A stretch of 64,000 nucleotides of DNA from Diploptera punctata (GCA_030220185.1 JASPKZ010004199.1:2561863-2625862); one strand, 5' to 3'. Positions 1-11,895 are shown, numbered from the stretch's first letter. Program-made: numbers and translations. The notes: a model not told the origin generated them from the letters alone.

Positions 1-1
1 C

Positions 2-154
2 ACCCCAGTCAAAGACCTTCGTGATCTTCGTGAGCGCATCATAGAGGCTATTGAGAACATTCCAGAAGACATACTCCAACGTACTTGGCAAGAAATTGTT
101 CATCGCTTTGATATCGTCACAGTGACTGCTGGGGCTCATATAGAGATGTGGTGA
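2..154 (+). pseudogene. C-terminal fragment of a Tc1/mariner-superfamily (DDE_3-like) transposase
   Basis: One open frame runs in from the window edge to a TGA at 152-154. Its end reads ...LRERIIEAIENIP... then WQEIVHRFDIV and GAHIE, the ending I know from insect DDE_3-type transposases, where the protein stops a few residues after GAHIE. About 140 bp of non-coding sequence follows, ending at a GGTCCACCCTGTATA-like terminus near 270-285, typical of such transposons. Only the last 50 codons are visible. The family is recognised from memory of the motif, so the exact superfamily is tentative. Confidence 0.6.
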
Positions 155-584
155 TCTGGATATCAAAACTTGGTGAGTTTTTCTGTAATATGAACGTTGT
201 TTTAAGTTTCTATCTTCAACCGTTTGCCAGTAACAAGCAATTGAAATTAGGTCCATTCGAGCGGTCCACCCTGTATATATATATATATATAAGGTATCCC
301 ATTTATCTTGACCACCCAAAATGTCTTCATATGTAGTACAAAATGAAAAATTGTTTTGTATGAAAGGAAAGTTGTCCAATTATGTGGAGGAAAATAATAT
401 TGATGGTTTGTGAAATTTTAGCGTTATTTATTAACAAGATATGAATAATAACTTTGTTTATTTCAATGGCACTATGCATTTTTTCTTTGATGCATTAATT
501 AAGCACTCCAAGACCTATTCAAAAATGTATCACAATATGTTCAAAGTTTAAATTTGGGAAATTTGGGAGTCATAATGGTGGTTG

Positions 585-690
585 AAAATGAATGACAAGA
601 TCATTTGAAAACTATAGTTACCGTGTTTGATAAAACATGAAATATGAGGTAAGATGTTAAAATGACTCATTAATTTATTAATCACAATAT
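585..690 (+). mobile_element. PLE-a 3'-end fragment
   Basis: About 100 bp match the plus arm at 3185-3275, including the ATATGAGGTAAGATGT signature and the ATGACTCATTAATTTATTAAT tail. No coding sequence remains. Upstream of it no ribozyme core can be read. Confidence 0.7.
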
Positions 691-972
691 GTATTAAGGC
701 CCATCTCCTGTTAGTGGTAGCATGATATATTTTGTAGCCGAGACGGGCTTAACATTAAATCAAGGTCAGGATTTACCTAACTTTGCAAAGGATAGCAAAA
801 ACTAAGGAATTTAAAGGCAGTCACATAAATAAAGTAAATCTAAAACGAAAATATGTATTTAACAAATTAAAAATAAGAGGTGAAACATATTAAAATGTAG
901 ACGTTAATCATTTACACAGGTTATAAAGAGAGCTGATGCAAAGTTATTTATACTAAGAGTCTGTCTTTAATA

Positions 973-1260
973 TTATATGAAGTTATATGCTGAGTTTATT
1001 AGCCTACCTAAATCTATGACAAATACTACTCTATGAATAAGTATAAACAAGTACGCCGGCTTACGCTTGTCCATGGTAGGTGACCTCGTAATCAAGGACG
1101 CTCGCTGCAAACAGCCACATGGGGGCCAGAGCCATCTCTCCAACCCCCGACGAGTCTCCTTTAGGGGTTGAAACCCCGAGTATATATATATTTTCAAGTG
1201 GGTCGCTTTCACCTGACGTGAAAGCATTAAGAATAACTCTTCATGCCGATACGTGATTGG
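973..1260. other. Unassigned stretch, no gene seen
   Basis: The 84-codon open frame on the minus strand has no recognisable motif. The GC-rich part (1050-1230) differs in composition from its surroundings and may be a SINE body, but no A or B box pair was found. Confidence 0.4.
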
Positions 1261-1454
1261 TACACGTCAACCAGATAAGCATTTATATTAATTAAACTGT
1301 CTAAAAATCCCTAATAATTATAATAACCAAATATTTATAGGGGAATAATTAGTTTTTAATAAAGCCTATAAACTTTGGGTCATAACATATGCCATTCTAA
1401 TAAATAGAACCTTATTAATGGAAACATGGATTGTTGTGTGAAGGGGCAGTTCAT

Positions 1455-1600
1455 TGACTGCTCATTCTCCTGATCTTACTCCATCGGACTATTTCTCTAA
1501 GAAGTTAATAAAGATATTGTCTATCGAGATACTCTGACAACTCCAGAGAATGTGCAGGACCGTTATTGTACATGCTTTGTAATGCCATTCAGCCAGTAAC
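1455..1600 (+). pseudogene. DDE transposase fragment (HSPDLTPSDYF block)
   Basis: The plus strand encodes AHSPDLTPSDYF, and after a frameshift DIVYRDTLTTPENVQDR. This is the (S)PDLxPxDFFLW...VY...TxxNxxxR block around the last catalytic acidic residue of Tc1/mariner-superfamily transposases. It lies between the inverted arms at 300 and 2710. A frameshift and the following LINE insertion make it dead. Confidence 0.6.
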
Positions 1601-1624
1601 AATGGAGAAATCAATCTCTTAATT

Positions 1625-1960
1625 CATTTGGCGATTTACATGAGGACGAAGATCTCTGGGCCGCTATGAAACGCTGGAGGGAAAATTTTCTATAGGATCG
1701 TAACAGGCCTTGGCCTAATACTTGGAAGGAAGAAGAAGAAGACGTGTGTTACTGAAAATTGTCACCAGTTTGAGCACTTAATGTGAATGTTGTACCGTCC
1801 ATAATTCATATGCATAGTATAGGCAGAAATAATCCCATTTTATCTTCTTCTTCTTCTTCCTTCCAAGTATTAGGCCAAGGCCTATTACGATCCTATAGAA
1901 AATTTTCCCTCCAGCGTTTCATAGGACGGCCCAGTGATCTTCGTCCTCTTGGTATATAAT
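1625..1960. repeat. LINE 3'-end in palindromic arrangement
   Basis: 1625-1740 (+) carries the LINE 3' end GRRS..GR..KRWRENFL-stop and its TTGGCCTAATACTTGGAAGG trailer. The same ~115 bp returns inverted at 1845-1960, each copy ending in a GAAGAAGAA-type tail pointing toward the other. The same palindrome occurs at 25380-25535. Confidence 0.75.
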
Positions 1961-2127
1961 TATTTTATGTTTCTATTAACAATGTTCTATTCATTAAAAT
2001 GGCACATTGTGATACATTTTTGAACAGGTCTTGGAATTTAAGTAAAATTTAATATGGGGTGAGTGATTAAATTTTACCTAAATGAATATACCTCATAGTA
2101 AACACAATTAAATTATTGTAAATCAAT

Positions 2128-2400
2128 GGTAAAGAGAAAAATTTTTGCCTGAACCGGGAATCGAACCCCGAACCTTTAGCTTTCCGTGCTAATGCTCAGA
2201 CCACCGAGCTAATCCAGGCTGGATTTTTGCCTGAACCGGGAATCGAACCCCGAACCTTTAGCTTTCCGTGCTAATGCTCAGACCACCGAGCTAATCCAAG
2301 CCTGGATTAGCTCGGTGGTCTGAGCATTAGCACGGAAAGCTAAAGGTTCGGGGTTCGATTCCCGGTTCAGGCAAAAATTTTTCTCTTTACCATTGATTTA
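2128..2400. repeat. tRNA-like triplet in a palindrome (anticodon-loop GGA)
   Basis: Three tRNA-like units occur: 2147-2219 (-), 2229-2302 (-) and 2300-2372 (+). Each has a 7-bp acceptor stem (GCCTGGA/TTCAGGC), D-arm GCTC..GAGC, anticodon stem TTAGC/GCTAA with loop ACGGAAA (GGA at 34-36), and a T-arm with an intact B box (GGTTCGATTCC). Flanks are inverted too. A serine GGA anticodon with no long variable arm argues against a working tRNA-Ser, and the repeat setting says mobile tRNA-like sequence. Confidence 0.75.
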
Positions 2401-2709
2401 CAATAATTTAATTGTGTTTATTAATTTACTTATGTCTATCATAGTAATAGCTTTAGCTTCCCAATATTAATTTAATACCTCATAGTATTAATTCCTAAAA
2501 TAACTAAGGTCTTGAAATGCTTAATTAATGCATCAAAGAAAAAAATACATAGTGTCATTGAAGAAAACAAAATTAATTTACATATCATGTTAATAAATAA
2601 TGCTACAACCATCAGAATTATTTCCCCCTCAAAGTTGGACGACTTTTAGATAAAACAATTTTTCATTTTGGTCTTAAGTACAAAGATATTTCGGGTGATC
2701 AAGATAAAT

Positions 2710-3095
2710 GGGACACACTGTATATTTATCTTACACTTCTCTCACTATATAACACATTTTAAATTATCGTCTTATCCTAGACTTCTCTCTGCCTGCTGAG
2801 TGCAGAATCTAGTTCATGAAAAGCAGAGTGAATTGGCATTATACAAATATACAATCTCTTCTTATTTTTATGTTGTGTATGCATAATTTTAAAGCAATGA
2901 GAATCATATCAGAATGAATTTATTTTAAATTTGCTCCAGTATAAATCCACAGGAAATAATTTGGAAGCATTTTTTTGTTGTTGTTAGGTTGTAACCTTGT
3001 AACTAACGCTTTAGTAAACTGAATGTATTGTTAACATTAACATTGGGCATTTCCAAATTTTTTTTACATCAGAGAGAAAACATGAACTCAATAAT
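2710..3095. other. AT-rich spacer, nothing recognised
   Basis: No open frame, RNA gene or repeat boundary could be supported here. Confidence 0.5.
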
Positions 3096-3099
3096 GCTT

Positions 3100-3295
3100 C
3101 TTATAATAAATTAATGAGTCATTTTTACATCTTACCTCATATTTCATGTTTTATTAAACACGGTAACTATAGTTTTCAAATTATCTTGTCATTCATTTGA
3201 AAACTATAGTTACCATGTTTAATAAAACATGAAATATGAGGTAAGATGTAAAAATGACTCATTAATTTATTAATTAGGAACCTCATAATGTGTTT
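3100..3295. mobile_element. PLE-a palindromic end pair
   Basis: The minus arm (3100-3183) and plus arm (3190-3285) are near-identical inverse complements meeting around ATCTTGTCATTC. The plus arm runs through ATGAGGTAAG to the terminal motif AACCTCATAATGTG. The element is reduced to its last ~100 bp on each side; the ribozyme core is missing. Confidence 0.75.
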
Positions 3296-4100
3296 CCCAT
3301 TTTTAACTTTGAATGCTTCTTATATTCTTGTATCCCTAATTCATCTGTTCATCATAGATGTTCACTGCTATGTAGAAGATGGTGCAGAACTCTACTGACA
3401 AACTTTTGCAACTTGTTCAGAGATGTTGGTTTAGTGTTTTGATGTAAGGAACCTATGAATTCTGATGATTTATTATTATGGTTTGGGTTTTTTGATGTAA
3501 TATGTTTTTCATGACTTTCATTTCAGTCATGTTGAGTTAATCATGAATTAATTGTTTATGATTACTTAGAGGTTTTTGTGTGTTACATGTTTCCATTTTG
3601 CCATATAATTCTGCTCACTTGTCACAGCGTTTATGATAGCTGTTTATATATATTGCATGTTTATTATTTTTTTATTGTTAAACTTCAATGGAACTCCATT
3701 AAGATGGCTGTATAATTCTTATATTCTATTACAGTCCTAAGCAAATTACATATACAATATCAATAACAATAATAAATGAGCATGGTTTTGGATGCTTCTT
3801 GCCTGGCATTCTATTCTTCTCATGTTAAAGTGCTGCTTTGTTCTGTATCCTGTATATTATAATTTTACCTATTCCTGCAAGATCAGCAGTTTCTGCAGCA
3901 TAATCACTTACAGTTTTACCACCGCATATAAAAATAGTATCATAAACTCTCAGTAGACCTCTACAATGCAACAATTCCTGCCTGTTTTGTGGCTCAACAT
4001 TTTTACTATATCACAGTTGGAATGCAAATTATATCCTTGCCGTTCTCCAAAAAGCTCTTCTGCTGTCATGCATTCTTTGGACCAACAAGAATTGATCAGA
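3295..4100. other. No gene recognised
   Basis: AT-rich sequence. A short run at 4018-4106 after a CAG could be read as 29 codons (LECKLYPC...), but no donor site or homology supports an exon. Confidence 0.4.
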
Positions 4101-4104
4101 ACTT

Positions 4105-4620
4105 AGATTTAGGGCCGCATGCAAATACATCAGTCTCTACTCAAATTACTTCCAATCACTGGTGAGCTGACTCATGAAAGTCGTCATTTTCGTAATATTG
4201 GCAAGAAATTACCCAGAATTCTCAGCGATAAAACCACTTCTGTTATTTTCGTCTGTTATAGAGGAACACATTTACGCTTGTGTCCCGCAAATAATACCGT
4301 ATACAACAACGTCTGCATCGTGCAATATTATGCCGATTCTCCTGTTCTTCCAGTTGAATTCTTTGGTAGACTCTATCAAATTCCTCTTCTCCGCATATAC
4401 CAAAAAACATGATCGAAGTCTTCAAAGGTCTGACATCTTGGATAAAGCAGCAAGGTACGCGGCAAGGTTTCAAACTACATCGGTTACCAACTGTTCCCAT
4501 CGGTTTCTATCTTAAGTTACCTCGTCAGGTAGCTTACAAATTTCAACAATTATTATCACATGAATAGATTTCTGAGTAAGCAAAATCGTATTAGGATAAA
4601 ACTGTCTCAGCAGAGAACGC
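4105..4620 (-). mobile_element. Short DNA element with transposase N-terminus-like frame (copy 1)
   Basis: This is the inverse copy of 17495-18045. The minus strand carries degraded forms of the frame seen better there (DFDHVF..., EEEFDRVYQRIQLEEQENR, RYYLRD). The acidic/arginine-rich N-terminus resembles PIF/Harbinger-type insect transposases, but no DDE region remains. Both copies share ends near CTAATACGATTTTGC and CCTAAATCT. Confidence 0.5.
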
Positions 4621-4924
4621 CTTTTACGGTCTAATGTGTTCAAAGATTCGACCCTTAGTCTGGTTACTTCACAGATGCCCAAGATGAACTGTAGTGAATA
4701 ATGTCCAAGATTACCTCCCTAAAACTTTTAAGGAATCATAACATCAGAAATTAAAATAAAACAAGGCCATTGGAATGAGATACATAATCTTGTAATAATT
4801 AGAAATTGAATTGGAAATATATAGACATGCCCTCTTGAAATAAATCTTATTACCTGGTAATACTTCTTAAATAGATTCTTATTTAAAAAAAAATAAATAA
4901 ATTCTTATCATTGAACTTTTATAG

Positions 4925-5600
4925 GAAAAAATCACTATGAGGTTTATTTAAGATTAAATTAAAATGCTTTATACCTCACTTCATATCCAGTCTTTTAACT
5001 AGACTGCTTTCAAAGCCTGGGTGGGTTCATCTTCAGTAATTTCTCGTTGACTAATGTTATGTTGATCAGAAGAACTGCTTCTTCCTCCCTCTGTTGATGG
5101 AGCAATAAACCTCCGGACCAGCTCAGTATCCACGGGAATTTCAAACTTCATAAGTTTTTCTTTCTTGTTTTTTGAATGTGGATTTTTTCCCCTAACCGTG
5201 AGTTCTTTGTGTTTTTCTATTTGTTTAATTAGGCTTGCTTTTGTATCAATTAGATTTTTTCAGACCAAGCGTGAGCAGCTACTGCTGACTTTTCCACTTC
5301 ACCGTTTTTGACATTTCTAAGATGTTCTTTCACCCTCAAATTTCTTTTTTGTTTTGCCCTATATAAAATTCAAGAAATTCACTTACCATCGATTGTAACA
5401 CCACAAGTTTAAAAAAAAATTTAAAAGTTTAATACAAGATTGGCACCAAAGAATGAATACAGCTTAAATAGGGAAATAAAAAAATAAAAATAAAAATTAA
5501 AAAAACAAATTGAAGAAGAAAACAAATCAGGAATTTATCAGATCAAAGGCAAGGATTGTGACAACCTTTACATAGGTAAAACAAAAAGAAATTGAAATCA
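4925..5600. mobile_element. PLE-e copy, inverted pair with GIY-YIG remnants
   Basis: From 4930 (CACTATGAGGTTTATTT, the inverse terminus) to ~5395 the minus strand carries a 3' end and GIY-YIG C-terminus. From ~5405 to 5600 the plus strand carries the upstream part (SGIYQIKGKDCDNLYIGKTK), with the GIY, CxxC and YIG blocks. The two pieces are head to head, a common PLE arrangement. Frames are broken in both. Confidence 0.75.
4996..5045 (-). ncRNA. Hammerhead-like motif, PLE-e
   Basis: Reading the minus strand: stem I AATTA, CTGAAGA, T, an eroded stem II, TTTGAA, AGCAGT, C, then TAGTT, which pairs with AATTA (one G-U). Stem III has lost its symmetry compared with ACTGCAGT in the 56281 copy, so this copy is probably inactive. 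Confidence 0.45.
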
Positions 5601-5612
5601 AAGGTTGTTGTT

Positions 5613-6165
5613 TCAATTGCTGGGCCTTGGCAATGAAGCCATTAGCGTTCTTGCTCTCCAATATTTCTCTATGGCGGATCCAACAGATAATACTTCACAG
5701 GTTTGTAGATGTTCTTCGTTCATTTCTTCATCTTTGTTGCATAGAGGACAATTTGAATTTGTGTAAATTCCTATTTTGTATAAATGTTTGGCCAAATAGT
5801 CATGTTCTGTAAGCAGTCTAAATTTTGCTACTGTAGTTTTACATGGAATTTCTGGAATAATATCTGGCTTCTTTACTAAAATATTCCATTTTTTTGTCTT
5901 TGGCTTTATTACATAGGTCTTGGTTTTGTTTGATTTTATATTTGTTTTTAATTATTCTTTTTATGGATGCAAAAGGTAAGCTTTTAGTAGTATTCTGAAT
6001 TAGATTGGAGCCTTTTTTGGCAAGAAAATCAGCAGTGTCATTTCCAGCAATTCCACAATGTGCAGGTATCCATTGTAATTTAATTCTTTTCTGTAGTTTT
6101 TGGTGTTGTTGAATCATTTTGTAGCACTCTTTATCAAAGGTTAGTATGGAATTAATTTGGAGTTA
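5613..6165 (-). pseudogene. LINE ORF2 3' part: RNase H domain and terminal zinc knuckle
   Basis: The frame ending at 5839 encodes ...LQWIPAHCGIAGNDTADFLAKK, the RNase H motif block with its conserved H and D residues found in I/Jockey/R1-type LINEs. It opens upstream at QINSILTFDKECYK near 6165. A second frame (5613-5795) has NCPLCNKDEEMNEEHLQTC, the C-terminal zinc knuckle. Frame breaks separate them. The remnant abuts PLE sequence at ~5600. Confidence 0.8.
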
Positions 6166-6169
6166 GTAT

Positions 6170-6550
6170 GATAATCTTGTAGAAGATTTCTGGGCTGTTG
6201 GTCGTGGTCTTGAGGCTTGTAGTTCCCCGATGTTTCACCAGAGACTGCGTCTGGCATCTGCAAGGATTGTCTTGAGACTAGCAATTTTGTCGACTGCCTG
6301 CCTTATTTATACTGTTAACCGCGATGTGTTCTCTGTGTAGTTCATTTTGTCATAAGTTGTATCTGCCTTCTGATGGTTTAGTGGTAGGGACTTCCACTGC
6401 ACCAATGATGTTGCTGTCTGATGGTCTAGTAGACTGTTCTTGTAGGGGCTTGCATCTGGCGTTTTTTTAGGGCAGGTATCCATACTTTGTTGACTTTTAA
6501 TGATTATTACTTTTATTGAAACTATTTGTATATTATATGATTTAAAATAT
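6170..6550. other. Unassigned repeat-like sequence
   Basis: Moderately GC-rich with no frame or tRNA boxes; possibly a LINE untranslated region. Nothing firmer can be said. Confidence 0.3.
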
Positions 6551-6554
6551 TTAA

Positions 6555-6720
6555 GGGAAGTGACACTACAAGAGGTTTATTTTTAATTAATATATATAGT
6601 TAGAAATTTTCATAACTTTCAGTTAGAAAGAATTGATGATGCATAATGTATCAAAACCGATCTTCAAGAAATCTACAAATATGAGGTAAGTCGTGAAAAT
6701 TTATAGCACTATGTATTAAT
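6555..6720. mobile_element. Degenerate PLE end
   Basis: Starts with the inverse terminus GGAAGTGACACTACAAGAGGT and ends with AATATGAGGTAAG. An eroded TTGATGA-T core sits near 6632. No coding part. Confidence 0.5.
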
Positions 6721-6861
6721 TAAAGGTTATATGAGTTGATACATTAAACTCACAAATCGAAGAAATTAAGAAATCATTCTAAATGGAAAACATGAAAGAA
6801 AAATTGCAACAGCCAGAGGGAAATCATGGGAAAAAAATTGATGAGCTATACACAGAAATAA

Positions 6862-7115
6862 AATATTTAAGGCCGCAAGGAAGCAGTAGCAAAATTCAGA
6901 CTGATGTCAGGACACGACTGCCTGGCTGACCATCTCCACAGAATAAATGTTTTCCAATCCGACAGATGTGTCATATGCAAAGACCCAGACCTGATCATGG
7001 ACAAACACCACCTTCTAGTCTGTCCAGCTTTAAATCCAACTGCACAACACTCTAAGGACCTTGTTCGCTAGTACTGGGAAGCCAGAGAGAAAATTACTTA
7101 AGTATCAAATCTCGC
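6862..7115 (+). pseudogene. LINE ORF2 C-terminal zinc-knuckle fragment
   Basis: The plus strand reads KFRLMSGHDCLADHLHRI then CVICKDPDLIMDKHHLLVC, the CxxC...H...C ending of Jockey/R1-type LINE proteins. A stop codon interrupts ...KDLVR-stop-YWEAREK. The older upstream part was not found. Confidence 0.75.
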
Positions 7116-7119
7116 CATT

Positions 7120-7980
7120 AGAAAACAACAACAACTACATTAAACTCACAATGTTTTTCAATGTGTATTTTCATAGCTAACAGAGAAGATTTCCCTTTTT
7201 TGATGCCATATTATTTTTCATCTAAAATGCTTTCATAAAGTTTATATAATTTCCTTTTAATAATACTAGAGTAAATTTTGAAACCTGAATTTATAATACA
7301 TAATTCCTTTGTAGTTTCCACAGATCTTTCTGTTTCCTTTCTTAAAGATGGGTATAATTATTGATTTACTCCATCATTTGGATGGACCTTTCTGCCAAAT
7401 CATATTTAAGAGCTGAAATAATACATAATTGGCATTTAGCTGAACTCTTTTAAATATTCTTGTGAATCATTCATACATTGTGCATGTACTTGTATTAAAT
7501 ATTATTAAAATTGGATTTGCTGCTTATACTTATTGCTTATATGAGCCAACTCATTATCATATTTGTAATCTGTTCATAACCAACAAGAATCGACTCATTT
7601 TTTTTAACTTTATTGTAGACATTTATAATAATTCTGCTTTTTTTACACATATGATGCTTATATTGCTTATGCTGGTAGAAAATAACATTTAACAAAATAT
7701 ACTTAGTGCTTTTATATGTTGCTTTAATTTATTAACTTTAATGTTAAGAATGTTTAATTTTACTCGGCTTGTATTGAAAATATACAGTTGTGCGGTATTG
7801 ATACCTTAAAGAAAAAGAAAAAATTTCAAATGACAGTTACATACAGACTCTGAAAAAAAACATGGGAGTGCTTTAATTTGCCGATGTCCATGTACAAAGC
7901 ATTATGTATACTCATGGTGCAAAGTGTATACATGAGTTTGCTTTGATTGTTATTGATAATTTTTCTTTTTAGATTTAGTA
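7120..7980. other. No gene recognised
   Basis: AT-rich; the 76-codon frame at 7462-7692 is low complexity and lacks any motif. Confidence 0.4.
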
Positions 7981-7984
7981 GTAT

Positions 7985-8385
7985 TGTTCATGGCAGACTA
8001 GTGGTCATGTGCCTTGCTTCTGGTCCCGAGGGTCATGGGTTTAAACCTGGCCAGGGTCGATGGATTTTTCTTAGGATGGAAAAATCTAAGGAGCAGGTCC
8101 TCCAGGAGGGACTTTAAGCGCGGGGTCCCGAGTCTGAAGATTTTCAAGCTCGTAAAAGATCCTTAAACCTGAATAAAAATGCCTCTAAGCAAAATTTACT
8201 GAATTTTCCCATCCTAGTACCACCTTGGTTTCCTAGATGTCACTGAAGCGGAACGCTGACCCTGTGCCACTCAATGACATTTATTCGAATACAAGTTTAA
8301 TTAAATTAGTATGGTTGAATTTCTCCCCTGTAGGGAAAGAGCACCAAAGTCTTAGTTGAGAAAACAAGGGCTTACAAGAAGAGAA
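7985..8385 (+). mobile_element. SINE-A copy, tRNA-derived
   Basis: About 400 bp similar to 12589-12990: a tRNA-like head with A box (GACTAGTGGTCATG) and B box (GGTTTAAACCTGG), then a body through CCTAGATGTCA to GGGAAAGAGC. RNA polymerase III promoter boxes are recognisable but mutated. Confidence 0.8.
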
Positions 8386-8389
8386 GATT

Positions 8390-9110
8390 TCGTAATAATA
8401 TTAACTTGATTGCTGTAACTATAATTTCGTGTTAAAATGAATATTATGACTTGTATAATATAATGCAGGTAAATTAACTGGATAATGGATAAAAACTTGG
8501 GAGAGTAAATATGCTGCTCTTGCAGCTTGAACCCACACTCTTCTGCACAAAACTGAAAGAACTATTAAAACAAAGCAGAAACCTGGAGTGTGTTAATTTT
8601 ACATTCTACATTACAGGATATGTTGTGGTATAAATCATGTTCTACAAAGATGGTCCAAATTGGGCAATATTTTGTTTTAGGGGTTTGTATATGATTTGAT
8701 AATATACATTATACAGTCAAATATTCTGTGAATTTGATAGAATAAAATGAACATAAAATTTTAGACGTACATAGTATTGTGAAAATAATTTACCAATTAG
8801 TAAATTTAAAAAAAATACCTAAATAATCTATACTTTACTGCATTTGTGGTAATTAACACTCAGCCATGGAGTTGTATTATAATTACTGAGTTTTGGATTT
8901 TAACAATCTCTGTTACAAACTGAGATAAAGTATTGATACATAGTATAGTTGAGTTGGTTGGAAAGGAAGCTTGTGAATAAATTGAACTTCAGAAGATGTT
9001 GAACAATCTGCAGCTTTTTGCTTTCCCTCCCTCCTTTCCACCAAATTCAACGTTGATCAGCAAAATTGGATTATTGAAAGAGGGGATTAACATGAAAGCA
9101 GAAATTTCAG
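8390..9110. other. No gene recognised
   Basis: No repeat with a known boundary, no frame and no RNA gene seen. Confidence 0.4.
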
Positions 9111-9114
9111 TGGA

Positions 9115-9320
9115 AACATTTTCAACACTCTAGCATCAAAAGATTTGGCTCTGATTGGGATGCATTTGGGAGGTCCCAAGTTCAAATTCTGGAGCCAATT
9201 AACCTGACTGAGGTTTTTTTGTGGGTTTTCCCAGTTGTGAAGGCAAATTCTGGGTTGGAATTTCATTACCACGATCCCTTTCATCCTTGATGATGTTTTC
9301 ATATTTAGTTTAAAATTAAT
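9115..9320 (+). mobile_element. SINE-E copy
   Basis: tRNA-like head (GGGAGGTCCCAAGTTCAAATTC holds a B box) followed by a body TGAGG...CAGTTGTGAAGGCAAATTCTG and a CATTACCAYGATCC tail. The same family is seen inverted at 11695 and 13985. Confidence 0.65.
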
Positions 9321-9949
9321 ATTCAATGAATTTACACAAGAAACATAAGTACACAACAACAGACAGATGAATACACAACTGTTGAAATCTCCTGTATAAT
9401 GAAAACTTGTGTATAGTTAGCTGGAGCATATGGCTTACTTTTTCCTCACACCATTGACTAAGAATTTTGGAAGATGAAACTTTATTCATTATTTGGATTG
9501 CATAAAAAATAGTTTAGAAATGGATCAAAGATCCATGCATTCAAGCCTACTTGGCATGTTAACATCAAATCAAAGTTATCATTATTATTTAGATTATTTG
9601 CAATGTTTTGAAATCTAAACTGATTACAAGAACTACAGGAGAATTTTATTACTTTTAACTACATACAGAATTCTAACAAATATATTGATATTGTAATAGG
9701 TGATCATCAATGTTGATTTAGAAGGCATAGATCTACAATATATCAGATACTGTATTTAATATAGGATTCAAGAAGAGAAATCAGCTATATGTAGACTCCA
9801 AAAGGCATATATTTCATTTAAGAGGGAAACATTTCACAGTAACTTGCTAGAATTAAGAATTCCTAAAAGTTACACTTATTCAAATGTTTCTAAATCACAT
9901 AAGGAGTAGGTGCAAGTAGGCAGTTTTTATATATCATATCTTTTAAATT

Positions 9950-11290
9950 GATAATGGATAAAAGGAAGGAGAAGTACTATCTCCTCTGCTGTTAAGTTTT
10001 ACACTAGAGGATGCAATCAAATCTTTGGAGGATAAAAGACGGCACACATGCTATTAATTAGCTATTGGTATATGCTGATGATGTATAGTGAGAAAATATT
10101 AAAAGTCAACTTACATATTCTACTTAATAACAGTTAGAAACTAAAACTGAAATAAAATATCAATAAAACAAAATATATTGTCTGTATAGTCCACAGATGA
10201 GAAGAATGAAAGCAATGGATGAAGGGGGGCACAGGGATTTGCAAGCGATGCAATGGCTTACTACCTGAGATTTTAGGAACAGTCCATGATGTCACTTACA
10301 TCTGTAGATTATTTCAGGCGTATTCAATTTTATGTTTTATATTTTGTGTTTTACGGTAATTAAATTTGCTCTTCTTATTCAGTTTAGTTACTTTATATTT
10401 TAATGTTTTGTAGTTCACTATGAGGTAAGGGTGATTATTAAAATTTTGAAGTGTGTCCGTCAGACTCGGAACTAACACGCCTGCTCAGCATCTAAATGAA
10501 GGTAAGTTATAGTACAGTCCTTCATGATATAATGTGCTGAGTATGAAATACCTACTGCTTTCATACACTTCGTATGTGCACTGTAGGTGGCCATGGGGTC
10601 ATCTTCATGTCATTAGATGATCGTGTTATTCTTACAATAACTTTATTTAATTCTACAAACTATCAATAACAGTTCAATCACAATTTGCACTAATAATTAA
10701 TCTTGATTTAAAGTTTATCTAGCACAACAATTATCGTCAGTCTTTGAATCCCCTTGCTACAGTTTGTTCTCTATTGCAGCTCAGTGTATCGCTGCCAGTT
10801 CACAATTGACTTGCTTTCTGCCCAACCACAGATCATATAGGATGGGAGAGAACTTCCTAGGCTTATGATTGAGACTTTTCCAATATGGAAATTTCTGGTC
10901 ATCAATCTTTCTCGAAAGGGGAAGTAGAGGGTCATAGAGATCTCTGGAATGGGAGCCTAGACATTTTGATGATCTGCTTTTGTCTTTCTACCTGTGAGTC
11001 AGCAACTCATGAATGACAGACCACTATTCTCGCCTTTGCCCACGAAATTTAAACATTATTATGATGCATCATAAGTACATGGTCATCTAAGTACATTATT
11101 GAATGCACATTTGAGATCAAATGGAGGACATTTTTAAGAAGTGATGGAATTCAAATATCTATGAAATAACAAAAGGAAAGAGATGAAGAAAGAAATTAAA
11201 TATAGCTTCAACTCTAGAAAACAAATATTATGCATTGCAGGGATTCTTGTCATCCTAATTTTTCTAAACAAAATTTAAACAAAAATGTAT
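9950..11290 (+). pseudogene. Decayed LINE reverse transcriptase, split by an unidentified insertion
   Basis: At 9975-10030 a frame resembles LSPLLL.FTLEDAIKSLED, and near 10070 a YADD-like remnant. Collinear RT sequence resumes at 11125-11250 as EFKYL...KRKEMKKEIKYSFNSR, matching EFKYLGTIITNRNEMHKEIK of the LINE at 46481-48845. The ~890 bp between (10215-11105) is unidentified and may be an insertion. Many stops: an ancient copy. Confidence 0.6.
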
Positions 11291-11694
11291 AAAAGTCAAT
11301 CTGCTGGAGCTTCATAAACTAAGCAAATTTCTCATAAGTAGAATTTGTGGTCTGATTTTGTTAACTTACAGAATATATCTTGCTTTGTTAATTAAATTGT
11401 TTGTGTCCAGTTTGATTGCAAAATTGCAGCCGCTAAAGCAGTTCAAAAAGTTTGTATTTCATGTAAACCTCTATTCTAATGTCCCAATTTTGCTGGTTCA
11501 TAGAATGTGTCATTCTTTTTATGATTAAATCATATATATCAAGTTTGTTGCGAGAAAATAATCACATATATGATATTTGGATATCAGTAAACTATGTAGG
11601 CAATATCAATTGGTATATGTGTATGTGTAAGTTTTGTCTATTATTGCATATTTGTTTTTTTTTTTAATCCATTGAATATTAATTTTAAATCGCA

Positions 11695-11895
11695 CATGAA
11701 AACATGATTAAGGATGAAATGGATTATGGTAATGAAATTCTAACTCAGCATTTGTTTTGACAACTGAGGATAATCACAATAAAACCTTAGTCAGGTTAGT
11801 TGGCCCTGAAATTTGAACTCAGGACCTCCCAAATGTTAGTCTATCCTAATGGTACTATCTAAGACATCTCGTTTGATGCTAGAATGTTGAAAATC
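11695..11895 (-). mobile_element. SINE-E copy
   Basis: Inverse of the 9115 copy: body at the left, tRNA-like head with B box (GAGTTCAAATTTC on the minus strand) at the right near 11810-11890. Confidence 0.65.

Larger units (their letters stand above)
300..2710. mobile_element. Decayed DNA element bounded by ~235-bp inverted arms
   Basis: The sequence 300-535 recurs in inverse complement at about 2490-2710, roughly 80% identical by eye. The arms begin GGTATCCCATTTATCTTGAC and GTGTCCCATTTATCTTGA, both next to TATA-rich DNA. Between them lie a transposase scrap (1455-1600), LINE 3' ends, a PLE end and a tRNA-like palindrome. The arms could be long terminal inverted repeats of one transposon, or two inverted insertions of one family. 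A third partial arm-like stretch at 1975-2045 favours a more complex history. Confidence 0.5.

Noticed and set aside
4018..4106. Possible SMPD4 exon (29 codons after CAG)
   Set aside because: No donor site, ends at a stop next to a transposon edge, and no similarity I could recognise.
10215..11105. LTR retrotransposon insertion in the decayed LINE
   Set aside because: No terminal repeats, primer site or gag/pol motifs could be seen; left unassigned.
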